From: Ceriagrion tenellum | Lineage: Eukaryota > Arthropoda > Insecta > Odonata > Coenagrionidae | DNA length: 64,000 bases | Assembly: GCA_963169105.1 (NCBI GenBank) | Contig: OY720639.1 | Span: 119,061,117 to 119,125,116, forward strand | Direction of reading: 5' to 3' | Part shown: piece after piece, positions 13,235 through 24,240 of the stretch | Position numbering within the stretch: position 1 is the first letter of the stretch | How the letters are laid out: each line of letters opens with the position of its first letter | The notes under the pieces: model-generated | Database searches by the model: none | The model's input: only the letters and a program-made list of their open reading frames with translations | Told to the model about the DNA's origin: nothing | Position numbers and translations under genes: made by a program

Positions 13235-14817
13235 ATGATCGATTTCCACGATGTCAGGTCTGAACTCACTGGGTTTATCAAAATTTAGGCTTTTGAGATA
13301 TTGCGTCTGGTTCTTTCAAGTCTATGATAGGGGCTCATTTGTGCTCGTGAATGGGAACGTAATTATCAATTATATTTGAAGATAGTAGTACAAAAGTTTT
13401 TAATGGGATAAAACGTTTAAATGGGTTATTATATACACGTTTCGGTCTTTAATGGAACCCGAAATAAACGTGGCGTAACATTTCACTCGCCAGTACGCTT
13501 TATTATTGTTCATAACGGCACATTATTAAATAAACTCGATAGATTGCCCAGTATAGTATGTGACCAAGAACAGGCGCTGTAATTTAGTTTGTGTTTTCAT
13601 AATTACTTCGATGTTGGAAATAACCTCGCTTGATTGATATCTCATTCAGTCTAATCTAACTATGAGTTTTAGGAATACCCGGATATTTCTCATAATTGCG
13701 TGACGCTTTCAACCGACATGGCGCATGCTGTTAATGAATTGCCTTTTGCGTTTTGCTGAAATCGTGTTTCCAACACTGGGTTCCATATGTGTGTGACAGG
13801 TTCAACACGAAATAGGTACACCAATATACATATAATGCATGTGGCTCCTTCACCGCAGCAAGTTGCTTTAGTTCCCCAGCTTTCCATCGTAGAGCTGCTG
13901 GAGTATTTTTCACTCTCCTGCTACGTGCGTATTAATATCCATAAATAGGGAAGTGGATCTGAGTGAAGTATATGAAGTCGAATGACTGGGATTTATCATA
14001 GCTTCAGACCTAAAGTAGGAAAAGAGTATTCGGAGTATACACGGAATTGCCTGAAAAATATTGATCAAGTTAAGATCAAGGAGGACCTCGGATGAATAAA
14101 GTAAACAGTAGAGGTTCTCTCTTCCTTGTAATGCCATTACTTGTGTACGCTGCAACCATCTTATACTTTTTAAAGATCGATTTATTCCACAATCTTGATA
14201 AAATAAGGAGAAATGCCACTATTTTCGTCACACATGTCCACGAGGGTAAAAAGTGTGACCATACTTTTAGAAACAATGATATGAGAACCTCTAGAGACTC
14301 TGGAGTTACGCGCTTGACTGATGGAAAAATTCATCCCTGACGAGTATTAACGCAATGCTGCAAGCATCATTTTACGTCTTCAGTACTTTGTTTTTTCGCT
14401 ATTATTTAGCTCTATTATACATGTATTTATTATAAGATATATTTACATACAGACACATTAAGCCGTTCCATTTTGGGATAGGAACATTCAAAATAGTTTA
14501 ATCCTCGGTGATAGGCCTACAAACCTCACTCGGCTTCAATAAATTCCTCCATACTGTCCTAACCTAGAAGCTTCAACAACGCAAATGCTATACTTAATAC
14601 GTACTCTCCAATTCTATGGCTACTTATATTTCCTCCTTGAATTATCTTCCGCAACATTCACTAATAATCTCCTCGGAATACCTCTTCCTCGTACATCATG
14701 CACTCTTTTGTCTCCGTAATATATGTTTCGGTATTCAATTCTCAGCCATTCTCTCATACCAAACGGCCAAATGGACGATGTATGCTCCTTTCATTAATGA
14801 CCATCCCCGGTAACTCC
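13235..14817. other. non-coding, nothing firm
   Basis: Overlapping 60-82 codon frames on both strands between 13690 and 14340, with no recognisable domain. No repeat boundary was found. Confidence 0.45.
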
Positions 14818-14860
14818 ATTCGATATATTCGATATTCGATGTATTCGATATATTCGATTA
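14818..14860. repeat. Short tandem repeat of ATTCGAT-type units
   Basis: Four to five imperfect copies of ATTCGATAT/ATTCGATGT occur in tandem. Each unit contains the near-palindrome TATTCGATA, so the array is also partly self-complementary. Confidence 0.75.
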
Positions 14861-17800
14861 GTGTGTCATATATTTGTTACAGAGCTACTAAGAAGTATTC
14901 ACAGTTCATCTATTGGACAAATAATAAACGGGGACGAGAAAAATTCGCCTTCTAGCTTAAACTAGGTTTGAGAAATATAACCCTAGTGCGAACGATTCAT
15001 GACTATAGCAAGAGTAGATTGAGACGGCGAAGCGATCAAAACACACATTAATAATCGTTACTTTCTTCCTATGACTCCTTTTCCGTGAACCCTTCCTATT
15101 TATGGCTGTAGCTGTAACACACCCCGCCACACCTCCCCTGAATCAGCGAGGGCACAGATGTATATGTGATACTGTAATGGATTCTTTCTTACTTCGGTTC
15201 GCAGAGTAAATCTGCGATCTGGGCGAATGAGTCCCACAACACATTCGGCATCCGCATATGCTCACATAACGCCCTCTCGTTGCTGAGATCCGAAGCGACC
15301 GCGTGGATGATGCGAATTCCGTGAGAAGAATAAGTAAGTGTGTTCAGCCCATCGGAATGGTTTCCTCTGAAAGGGGTCCTCGACTGTATTTGGCACTGTA
15401 GCTGCTGTTCTTTTCGGAGGCGTGACTCCAGAAATCGTGTGATCGAGTTGGCTGATATGATAATTTGAATGGCGGTTCGAAATAAATGTTGATTTCGAGA
15501 GGATCCGGATTTTCAATCTCCGAGGCATTCTGTTGCTGTTTTTCTTTTGCGAGCAAGCCGTCATCCGATCACCTTCTTCGACGGATCCATTTCAATACAA
15601 GCAGAGTCGGATCGCTAAAATTTGATAGCTACCATTATAGCAGCAAAACACTGCCGGAAATATGAACCCTTTTCGTTTTAGTGGCAGGTTGTTATAGCGT
15701 AGCTGGGTATATGATGGCTTACACAGGTTGAGTCAAACGCATCGCGACACGGTTTCTTATTCCCGGGATAAAAATGATAAGGAATCAGCCTTAATGTAAA
15801 TTGCAAGGTTTTGCATTGCTACGTTAAGATGAATCAATACGATATGTGGATACTAAAGTGCTATTTAAAAGTTTCCTACAGCTGTGTATATAAAATAAAT
15901 TCCTGCAAAACTCAACTCCCTAAGTGATGGTTTCATGATTTCAATTTAAAATTAATTGCATTTCAAGTAAGATTGCGCGCAGAGAGAGTTGTCACGGCAA
16001 TCACATTTCTAGAGATCAGTCGTTTATGTGAACAGATGAAGTTACGTATTACCCTAGTTTCCAATTTTCAATCGCATGATATGTCCAGTTTTTCTTTGCT
16101 GCGTATAGTTGTTCTCGGAATTCAGATCAACAAGCGGAAGAAATACAGTATAATGAGGCGCGAGAAAGTACAACATTCACGATAGGCACCCGTAGCTTTG
16201 GCATTATACGCCCTGTGTTTCATAAGGATGTCTCAAGTATTTTTTTAAAGCCCCCGTGTTAGCTTCATAGGATAGCACTCGGCGTATCTTCAGATCTGGT
16301 CTCTATCACGAAGACAAGTGAATGATTTTTCGATTTACATCTTACTAAACCAATCTTAATCACCTCAAGCGGAACTCTGCCAGAATCAATCACAAATTAT
16401 AGTTTTATCAGCGTTCACTTTCAGTGAGAGCATACATGCATTTGGTCACAGAAAGACTCATGGGGGCTCATTTGGGTAATTCTACATCATAGGGGATAAC
16501 AGATTTCCATTCGATTTCTTGAAATTTTACCATCTTATTAATGCAATTTACTGCGAGGATAGTAAAGTGAACAATACCATTAAGGCATTAATGATTAATA
16601 ACAACAAGGTCTCTCAATATGTCGTCACTCATGTATTTTAATGACGAATTGATTAGTAATTACTTAGCTTTGTGTTAAACACTGCAATGCTGGACCTGAA
16701 ATGAATTTCTTATCACTCTTCACCTACCAAGGCTTTTATCGGCACATTGTGTGTAGTCATTTTTTCAGTGGAAATTTGTTATTGTATGCCATTGTTACAC
16801 TTTATATGCATTTCTTTTTAAATAAGAATCTCATTTTACTCGTTAAAATATGCTTTCTCATTGAAAAGTCATTTGACTCTTTTTCTTCACACATTTTTTA
16901 AGAAAATTAAAAAAGAATTGAGAAGTTCTTTTATATACGCAAATAAAAAATATATACAATATGGTTGCAGTCTAATTTCAAATTTATCCAGCTCTTCTTC
17001 AAACAAAACATTTTGATAACGATGAGGGCTTTCTTTCGGCATGATCACATCGAAATTGCTTTGTCTTTTGACTCGAATAAAAGCTACGTAAATGCTACCT
17101 TACGTACATAAAAACTGCTATTAGTATAATATACCTACAAATTCAAATGTTTGCCTTCAAGCCTTGTGAATCGTCGTGGCAAAAGCTGTAATTATAGGAA
17201 AGTGATGTCCTTGTATAGCAAATTCACGCTGTTTTTTGGTTGAGATAAAGGCAATTCTTGGGATATGAACCTCTTGCCCTGACTTTTCTCTTGCGATAAT
17301 ACTGGCCTAAATTATGCATATTATATTATGTTATTAAAAAGTAAAGTTTCACCGTCTGTCTGTCCGTCCGCGAATTCTCTTTCCATAAAAGAGGACTTCC
17401 GCAAATTTCAACTGTATGGTACATAGGCAAATTATAGACTTATAGTGAATCACTTAGTAAATTTAATTAGCTTTTAGTATTAGGGAAGTATTTTTAAGAA
17501 TTACACGCTTCTTAGTTGAAGAGTTATAATTTAGTTGGATGAACGGTTTTAAAACAAACAGATAAACGGTGGTATTTTATAGGATTGGAGTATACCATAC
17601 AGGATGGCAGATGACTAGGAATTGTACATTTTTGACTTTAAATGGCTCTATTTGACTGAAAAATAGGAGATTCCTGTCATCAGGTTTTTCACGTATTGTG
17701 CATGTCGTAGAATATTTGATTTATAATGCATTAAACTAAACAGGAATATTCGAATATTATAATCACGGTATCTGATCTATAGATATATATTTTTTATTTT

Positions 17801-18344
17801 ACTGTACCTAAACAGCATGAATCAAGAAATAAAAATTATTTAACTAACAAAGTTTGTGTGTTATGGAATAATTTTATATGGACATGAATGGTATGTTTGT
17901 TTACTTTAGATATAATCCTCTAGGAAAGTTCGTATATGGATACGAGTGTAACAGAGGACTGTTACACTCAAATACATATAACATATACATCATCTTTGTA
18001 AATAATATTGTATCTCATTATAATTACATTGTATCAACATTCTCAATCACAAAAACCTATCAACAAATAATAACATGACATTTCAGTCCAGTATCCATTC
18101 CAGTCCTGATAAGATAACTATACAACTTGTCAGCAGGTTCCCATTAATGTTCCTATCTTTAATGTTTTCTAAGTCATGTCTCTATTAGTATGAAGGTTTC
18201 CGCGGCGTTTCAGTATTTGGGGATTAGATTTCGGACAACACGCGGAAGGAAACCCGAAAGCTAATTTCCAAATCGTCTCTATTATGTTATACGGTAGAAA
18301 AATTTGGAACATAACCTGTAAATTCATACTATTTAACATTATAA
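14861..18344. other. AT-rich non-coding stretch
   Basis: No gene or element can be supported. A TCTGTCTGTCCGTCC string near 17354-17370 resembles start regions of some transposons, but no matching end was found. Confidence 0.45.
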
Positions 18345-18640
18345 GATTTATTTTTTTATTTTTTTAACCTCACTTATTTTAGTTAGATTTTTTAAGTTAC
18401 TGGGCATATTATTGAATAGCGTAGGTACTTTCATTGTCAGATTTCTCTCTCTATGCAAAGTGACACACTTTTTTACTTTATACCTTATATTATCCCTCAG
18501 TGCTGATTTTGTTAATCTGATCTGATCCAAAACCTTATATTTGTCACTAAAGTAGTTCTCGATGATAATCACATACTTGAATATCATGGCTTTGTATTCT
18601 TTAAGATAATTTCCTTGCGTGGAACTTTCCGTGTTTCCTA
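18345..18640 (-). mobile_element. Possible C-terminal remnant of a LINE ORF2
   Basis: A minus-strand frame of 79 codons (18348-18587) ends with a stretch of the type VPTLFNNMPSNLKNLTK followed by a Lys-rich end. Many LINE polyproteins end with a block in which a hydrophobic/aromatic residue precedes an N-x-P/LP motif (as in LFNxLP), then x-x-[IL]K and a basic tail. The resemblance is by pattern only. No reverse transcriptase motif is present upstream on that strand, so this would be an isolated 3' fragment. It could equally be a chance frame. Confidence 0.35.
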
Positions 18641-18759
18641 ATAAATATTTCCTGATAGCATTTTTTGACTTGCGGTCGTTGATCTCCTTTGTTGGATATT
18701 TTGGGAAAATGTCTTTTCAAATTATCTGCCCTTCAGAGGGATCTCCACCTACATATTAA

Positions 18760-18772
18760 ACCATGTTCGTTG
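18760..18772. repeat. Target-site duplication of SINE, right copy
   Basis: ACCATGTTCGTTG is identical to 19722-19734 on the other side of the SINE. Thirteen bases is a usual length for LINE-mediated insertion. Confidence 0.9.
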
Positions 18773-19721
18773 GATTGGATAGGATTTTGGGGAGGCGATC
18801 GACAGACTAGTGCCCGTATTCATAGTCGTATTCCTAGGGGTTACCTGGGTATCCCCTAGCCAGGTAACACCTAGGGGTCCCCTACGCTGAGCGATTCATA
18901 AACCTTACCTGGGTAACACCCAGCCAGGGGACGCCTGGGTAAGAGATTTGGCAACAATCCCACGCAAAAATACATATGAACGGTTTCGCTGAATGGTTCT
19001 CGATGTTTTCGATGCTCATTTCTCACCGTAACCAAGCACGCTATAAACAAAAATACAGCATACTGTTGCAAAATGTTGATGAAAAATGATTGAAGGAATA
19101 TGAGAGAATGATTTCAATATTACTTAAATATTTATGTAATTTGAATGATGAGGAATACGAGGGTGATTCAATAAGTACACGTGTTTGTAAACAGAAGACG
19201 TTACTATGGAAAGATGTTGATATTATCGTGTACTGCCATTAGTACAGTAGTATCCATTCGTCCCACGCGTGGGCAGCAGTACTGCGTTAGCGGAGCTTTG
19301 GGTAAGCTTCATGCCTTACCCAGGAAATTGACGGCCTGGGGGAGGGTTAGGGGACAACAGTCCCCTGGGTAACGACTATGAATACTATTTCTGAGCCAAG
19401 GGGCTTCTCCACACCTGGGGGACACCCAGGTTACGACTATGAATACAGCCCTAGGTCATTTGCGCCGTGGATAGGTAAGGGAGGAAGGGTGGATGGAAAC
19501 CCGGCGTCGGCATTAGCCTGCTCTTAATGAAAGGCGCCAGGGGGACTACGGTTTAACGTCTCATCCGACAGACGGAGTACTGTACTTGAAGTGCCCTCCA
19601 CAAGACGCTCAAGTAGGGACCGGGATTCCTCTGAAAAACATCCTCCTCTGCAGAGATTTGAACCCTGGCCGTCCGTATGGTTAGCCAGTACTCTAGTGAC
19701 AACACCAACCCGATTCCCTCC
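18773..19721 (-). mobile_element. tRNA-derived SINE (minus strand), split by a MITE
   Basis: On the minus strand the element starts near 19721 with a tRNA-like head: an A-box-like CTAGAGTACTGG and a B-box GGTTCAAATC. The body runs through 19451, is interrupted by a 640-bp MITE, and resumes at 18810-18773, ending in a short ATCC-type tail. The body is nearly collinear with the intact copy at 28448-28756 (about 305 bp here once the MITE and one duplicated target are removed, against 309 bp there). Exact 13-bp target-site duplications bracket the whole. The copies differ by scattered substitutions, so it is not very recent. Transcription by RNA polymerase III from the internal boxes is expected for the family but not shown here. 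Confidence 0.92.
18811..19450. mobile_element. MITE-like non-autonomous DNA transposon (about 640 bp)
   Basis: The ends are inverted repeats of about 18-20 bp (GTATTCATAGTCGTA at the left, TACGACTATGAATAC at the right), flanked by CTAG at 18807-18810 and 19451-19454. Because it sits in a SINE with an uninterrupted copy elsewhere in the window, its boundaries are fixed: deleting it with one CTAG restores the SINE in register. The duplicated target could be 2 to 4 bases (TA, CTA, TAG or CTAG), since CTAG is shared. Subterminal regions are dense in ACCTGGGT / CCTAGGGG motifs, perhaps transposase-binding repeats. The interior has no long open frame and no recognisable transposase, so it must have moved with an enzyme supplied elsewhere. 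The superfamily is undetermined; the TTCATAG-type ends recall PIF/Harbinger-like elements, but this is only an impression. Confidence 0.88.
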
Positions 19722-19734
19722 ACCATGTTCGTTG
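19722..19734. repeat. Target-site duplication of SINE, left copy
   Basis: Exact partner of 18760-18772 (13 bp). Confidence 0.9.
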
Positions 19735-20752
19735 ATAATAAAAGAAAGAATCAATTAATAATATAAGGCGATGATGTTCCTTTTTCCAATGATTATCCTC
19801 AAAAGAAATTTGGAATGAAATTATATTTATAAAAATTATGAAATAATCAGGGGTGGAATCAGGATTTATCCTTTCGCGTGGTCACTTTTGTTACCCAGAA
19901 CACAAACCGCTCTACAAATCAAATACATTTACTTTCCTAAGTATTTTCTCCATAAATAAAAAGTAGTGACTGGCGCATGTCAGTATTTAGAGAATGACGA
20001 TCACGCCCACATCTGCGCAATTGTAAAGTGGCGATAAGACGAGTGCATGCGTAATGGATGTTCGCCATTATGTCCCAGAATACGTTGATATTCCTATCGT
20101 GTTGTATCCGATAACTAGTTTTGCCTGTCAAAAAAAATAAAACGATACAAATCTGGTTAAAGATTTTTGTAAATGGCCAGTGTCTACTATCTTATAAAAA
20201 CGTTCAATCTTTTGTGTGATTCTTTTCTGTTTAAGGAAGAGTTTTATATCACTGTTAACCAAACGCAAATTAGAATTTTGTAAAATTTTCTATGACAGTT
20301 TTTTTCAAATGAAAATGTTGTGTTTTTCAAATGTTCAAATGTTTTTTTGTTTTTATTTATTGTGAAGGGAGCATGTTAAACATTGATGATGGCTCAAATC
20401 AGATTAGGGCATTGATGGTGGCCTAACCTTGGAGCCCAACTAAAGCTTCCGTTGATATGATTAACTATTTTTGAATGTAATGTTCTACAGATTGGAAGTA
20501 AATGTAATTCTATTTTATATATGTTTCTTCGAAGAATAGTATTTTATAGTTATTAAGGAATATAAAACCGACAATTCTCAATTTCGTGCAATATTTTGTG
20601 AATCAGAGTGGTGCTAAGAGTTATATTGACGCTGCAAATTTAGACAAGCGTTTACGCTACGTACTTAATTCTTTGCGAGATAAATTAAATGGGATTATCA
20701 TTGATTTACCAAAACGATGTCATATAGGTATATATTTTTTACAATAATTCTC
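19735..20752. other. AT-rich non-coding stretch
   Basis: No gene, repeat boundary or RNA gene recognised. Confidence 0.5.
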
Positions 20753-20934
20753 CTTTTAAGCATGAATCCAGCTCTAAAATAAGTTTTACTTGTATGATTC
20801 CGATTCAGCAGTTAGATAACCATTATTTGGATCATCTGGATCTTTTAAGCATGAATCAAGCCCTAAAATAAGTTTTACTTGTTAGATTCCAATTCAGCAG
20901 GTAGATAACCATTATTTGGATCATCTGGATCTTC
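20753..20934. repeat. Tandem duplication, two copies of 89 bp
   Basis: Both units start CTTTTAAGCATGAATC and end CATTATTTGGATCATCTGGAT, with only a handful of differences, giving about 2.0 copies. High identity suggests a fairly recent local duplication. No open frame runs through it. Confidence 0.9.
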
Positions 20935-21997
20935 TGAAAATAGTTCAATTTCAAAGCCGAGAAATCCCAATTTAAAGACGGCGTCGTCTTACGAGCGATA
21001 TAGTCTCTAATTTGCATTTGTTACTTTGCCCTCTTGTCCACCACCATCTAAGTTCATCAGCGTATAATTATTACTCATTCCAATGGCTGACGTGTGTTTT
21101 CACTATCATGTCTCCATGTACTAAACTCCGTATTTCGTTGCAAGTATCTGTCAGAATTTTTTCCGAGGTGGCATCATGTGTGCAAATAGATAAAACTATC
21201 GCCAGCTGATTTAAACAACTAAGGCTCGACTTCCGGTGATGAATTTCTGTCATCTTTGGTCATGGTCATATTATTATAATAGCAGCTCAGACTTGCTGGA
21301 GTCATTGGAATCATAGTTCACTCATAGGCTTCACTAGCGTTTTACAAACCTTCATAGCATTTACAAGCGTTATCACCTTTTGTTTAAGGAACTTCAATCT
21401 TCGTGACTTTCTCCGCGTAGATTCAAGATAAATAACTTTAATCAAGTCTTTTTTGTTGCAACGCTCTGGGTTGAGACAGAGATAGTCATGAGTACCTTGA
21501 TGAAACTTCTATTACAATCACCCTAGTGAATAACATATAAGTATTGGTCTCTCTTTGATTCGGACGAATTATTCGTGCCATCTTTATTCATGTCGGTATA
21601 TTAACGAGAATGTGACAAACGAGGAAGATATTTTGTTTTTAAAGCATAGAAGTGTTTACATATTAAGAGCTAAGTGGAAATGTTTTCCAAGAAATAGATA
21701 CGTGTTACAATGATTAATTTAAACTCTTTCTCCTCCCTATCGTCCCTCAAACCTTACATTTTGGCCAGCTATCTATAAAAAAACCTGTAGTAGGCATAGT
21801 CTCCGCGATTTTTGATATTTAAATGTCAATGGGACGAATGAATGAATATTCTTTATCATACTTTATATTACTTACATTCCGCGGCAATTCTCATGAAGCT
21901 TATCTGTTGTCTCTATATCATTGTTGGTAGGCTGAGATATTTGTGTATTATGAAAAATAAGTGGCTGATTTTCTGGCATAAGACATTGGAATCATAA
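20935..21997. other. non-coding, nothing recognised
   Basis: Short frames on both strands at 21012-21253 overlap each other and look random. No element found. Confidence 0.5.
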
Positions 21998-22250
21998 GAC
22001 TTTCCCATTTAATCAAAGGTTAGGACTTTTATTTATTATTTTTTTAGAAAAATCAAATTATACCCCTCGTAAAGTTTTATTTTTATATCTTGAGGGGAAC
22101 TATTGGAAATGAGTTTCATTATTAATGAATGACTTTTCCATTTAATCGAAAGTTTAGACTTTCATTCATCATTTTATTTATCAAAATAAAATCGTATGCC
22201 GAGGGAAAAACATACACAACGACTTTTACTATGAATGAATGTCTGTCTGG
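21998..22250. repeat. Diverged tandem duplication, period about 133 bp
   Basis: The unit beginning GACTTTCCCATTTAATCAAAGG at 21998 recurs at 22131 as GACTTTTCCATTTAATCGAAAG. Both continue with a matching T-rich stretch and a CCTCG/GAGGG-containing segment. Similarity is moderate, so this is older than the 89-bp duplication about 1 kb upstream. Confidence 0.7.
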
Positions 22251-22319
22251 ACGTTTTCTAGTCGGAATGATAATAATATGCCATGCATCAAAGCTTTCTT
22301 GAAATCATGTGCGTTAAGA

Positions 22320-22930
22320 AATTTGAATGAATCCTTCAAAGATGTACTACCGTTTGCAATGCCGTTCGCAGCTTGCAGTAACTCTTTCTACTAGGTTCGG
22401 AAACGTAAACTTCGTTTCGCGACATGGTTTCGAAATGCCTACCACGAAGGCTTGCCATTCTGGGAGCAGAGTGTATCGCATGCAGATAGACATTCGCCGG
22501 AGTCGTTCAACCTCATCGACGAAATCTGTCTCCATCCTGCTCCATCTCTCATGGTCCCTTTCCCCCTCTCGACCGGTCGCCCGCCCCTCTCACGTGTTCA
22601 AGTCTTCCCTATTCTTTCCTCCCTCCTACCACCTATCTATCTCTCTCTCTCCCACTCTTTTGATCCCAACTTCCAACTCCATCGGATTTCTCCACGACGA
22701 ATGTGGCCGACTGACTCTCTTGCGCCAACTTCAAGCCGCGCCGAGGGGAATGCTACCCATGTAAAGACCCATCTGGGGTTGGTACCGCAGGGTTCGCTCT
22801 GGGACCCTTCCGCTTTTTGACGCGTCCCCATCCCCCGTTTTCCTTCCCTGACAACTCCTTGAGGATTTAGAGGTTAAAGGAGGAAGGAACTCCCTTGCGG
22901 GAATTAGGGCGGGGTCGAGGGTTCGAAGCG
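22320..22930. other. GC-elevated, CT-rich patch with longest open frame
   Basis: The block is richer in CpG than its flanks and CT-rich from 22540 to 22680. It carries the longest open frame of the window (22327-22764 plus, 145 codons) and overlapping frames in a second plus phase and on the minus strand. The frame's second half is Ser/Pro/Leu-rich low complexity, and the first half matches no family I know. Several long frames in one GC-rich block are expected because stop codons are AT-rich. A promoter or untranslated exon is an alternative. Confidence 0.4.
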
Positions 22931-23636
22931 AAGTGTGTACATGTGTGTGCGTGTTAGTGCAGGGAATGGAATCAGGGTATTTGAACCCATGATTTCCCGA
23001 CGCGAATAAGTCAGATCTGTTCTTTACGGCCCAACTTTGTGGGCAATTGTCCGTTTTTTCCTTCATTAATGTCCTAATTTCGTGTTGAACGAAAGAAAAT
23101 TCAATTATTTTTGTGTTCATTCAAACATTTCGATCAAGTTTTAGGCATACATGTAATTTGAATTTATTTTATTTCAAATTTAACTTTTACATCGAAAGGT
23201 TTCCAAAGTAATAATTGAAATTTAAGATTGAACGTTTGGCTTAATTTCAATGGGTTTGCTCCTGTAACACGCCTGGTATTTCATTTAATGTTGATAACCT
23301 TTTACTGCGGTTTTATATGTTTCATATTTGTTTTCAACGTGAGAATTTTTCATGGAAGGCTTTCTTTTATACTGATTGTACCAGATTTTTACATTACTCA
23401 TGGCTGTGATTATGTGGCTCCAGCTTTCACTGCCATTGCAAACGGTCTCATTAGGACCAATGGTGGTAGTTCATTTGTTCCTGATTTTACTGATATTATT
23501 ATTCCTGGTAATGGTGCACGCAGCACATTTTTATCCTTGAATGAAATTACGAATACCCGGCTGATGCCATAAGCCTTTGGGAAAATTCTTTCAACAACCC
23601 TAGAAATTTAGTAAAACTATAACTCTTTTTTATAAC
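22931..23636. other. non-coding, nothing firm
   Basis: A 114-codon plus frame at 23228-23572 begins with a hydrophobic stretch but has no recognisable family. I do not call it a gene. Confidence 0.4.
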
Positions 23637-24240
23637 TTACTAGCTGTGTCCGGCATGCGTTGCAATGCCTCTTTTTCTTGCAAAGTAAGCACGCTTATAC
23701 AAAGAAGACACAAACGAATTTGAGACCTAGTCCAATTAATTCCTCGTATCTACATAGGAATTCGTGACGCACAAATGATGGCATGAGTCCATTCCATACC
23801 TATGCTGCGGTTTTCAAGCAAATAAAATATTTTATTGTTTAGGTAGTGCAAAAATTTAATGTATTCAAGCTCAAAGAGCGAATGCGAAAATCAAATAAAA
23901 GAATTTAAAAATTAGCAAACAAAGAGACCAGTACCAAGGCTAATTCTACGTAAAAATAAATTGCGTACGTACCTTTTAGCACAATTTATTCCTCACTGAT
24001 ATGATTCTGATGCACACGAGATTATGTCTAACTGATACGATTATGATGCTCGTGATTGAGCAACTCGTAAACGATCTGCTTCGTTGCTTGCTTCTCGTTC
24101 CTCGCTTGTTTGAGAAGCTCGCTTGCCAACGCTCATTTGTCGAAACGACTCGCGCTCCGACTATTGTTCAATGGATTCAATAATTTAGAAACCTTCGCGG
24201 GCGCGCTCAACAACTCACCAAAGTTTTATCGTAATCTTAT
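23637..24240 (+). repeat. Possible degenerate transposable element remnant
   Basis: TTACTAGCTGTGTCCGGCAT followed by GCGTTGCAATGCC at 23637-23669 resembles a string often found at the edge of dispersed insect repeats (an impression from memory, not a search). Downstream, 23994-24060 holds two imperfect 36-bp direct repeats (CACTGATATGATTCTGATGC and AACTGATACGATTATGATGC), then a block rich in GCTTGC/CTCGC motifs. No coding remnant and no opposite end were found. Confidence 0.3.

Noticed and set aside
19158..19185. Mariner-like end (GAGGGTGATTCAATAAGT) inside the MITE
   Set aside because: Only a weak resemblance to mariner termini, and no partner end or transposase found.
22327..22764. 145-codon open frame, longest in the window
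   Set aside because: Ser/Pro-rich low complexity in a GC-rich patch with long frames in other phases too; no known domain.
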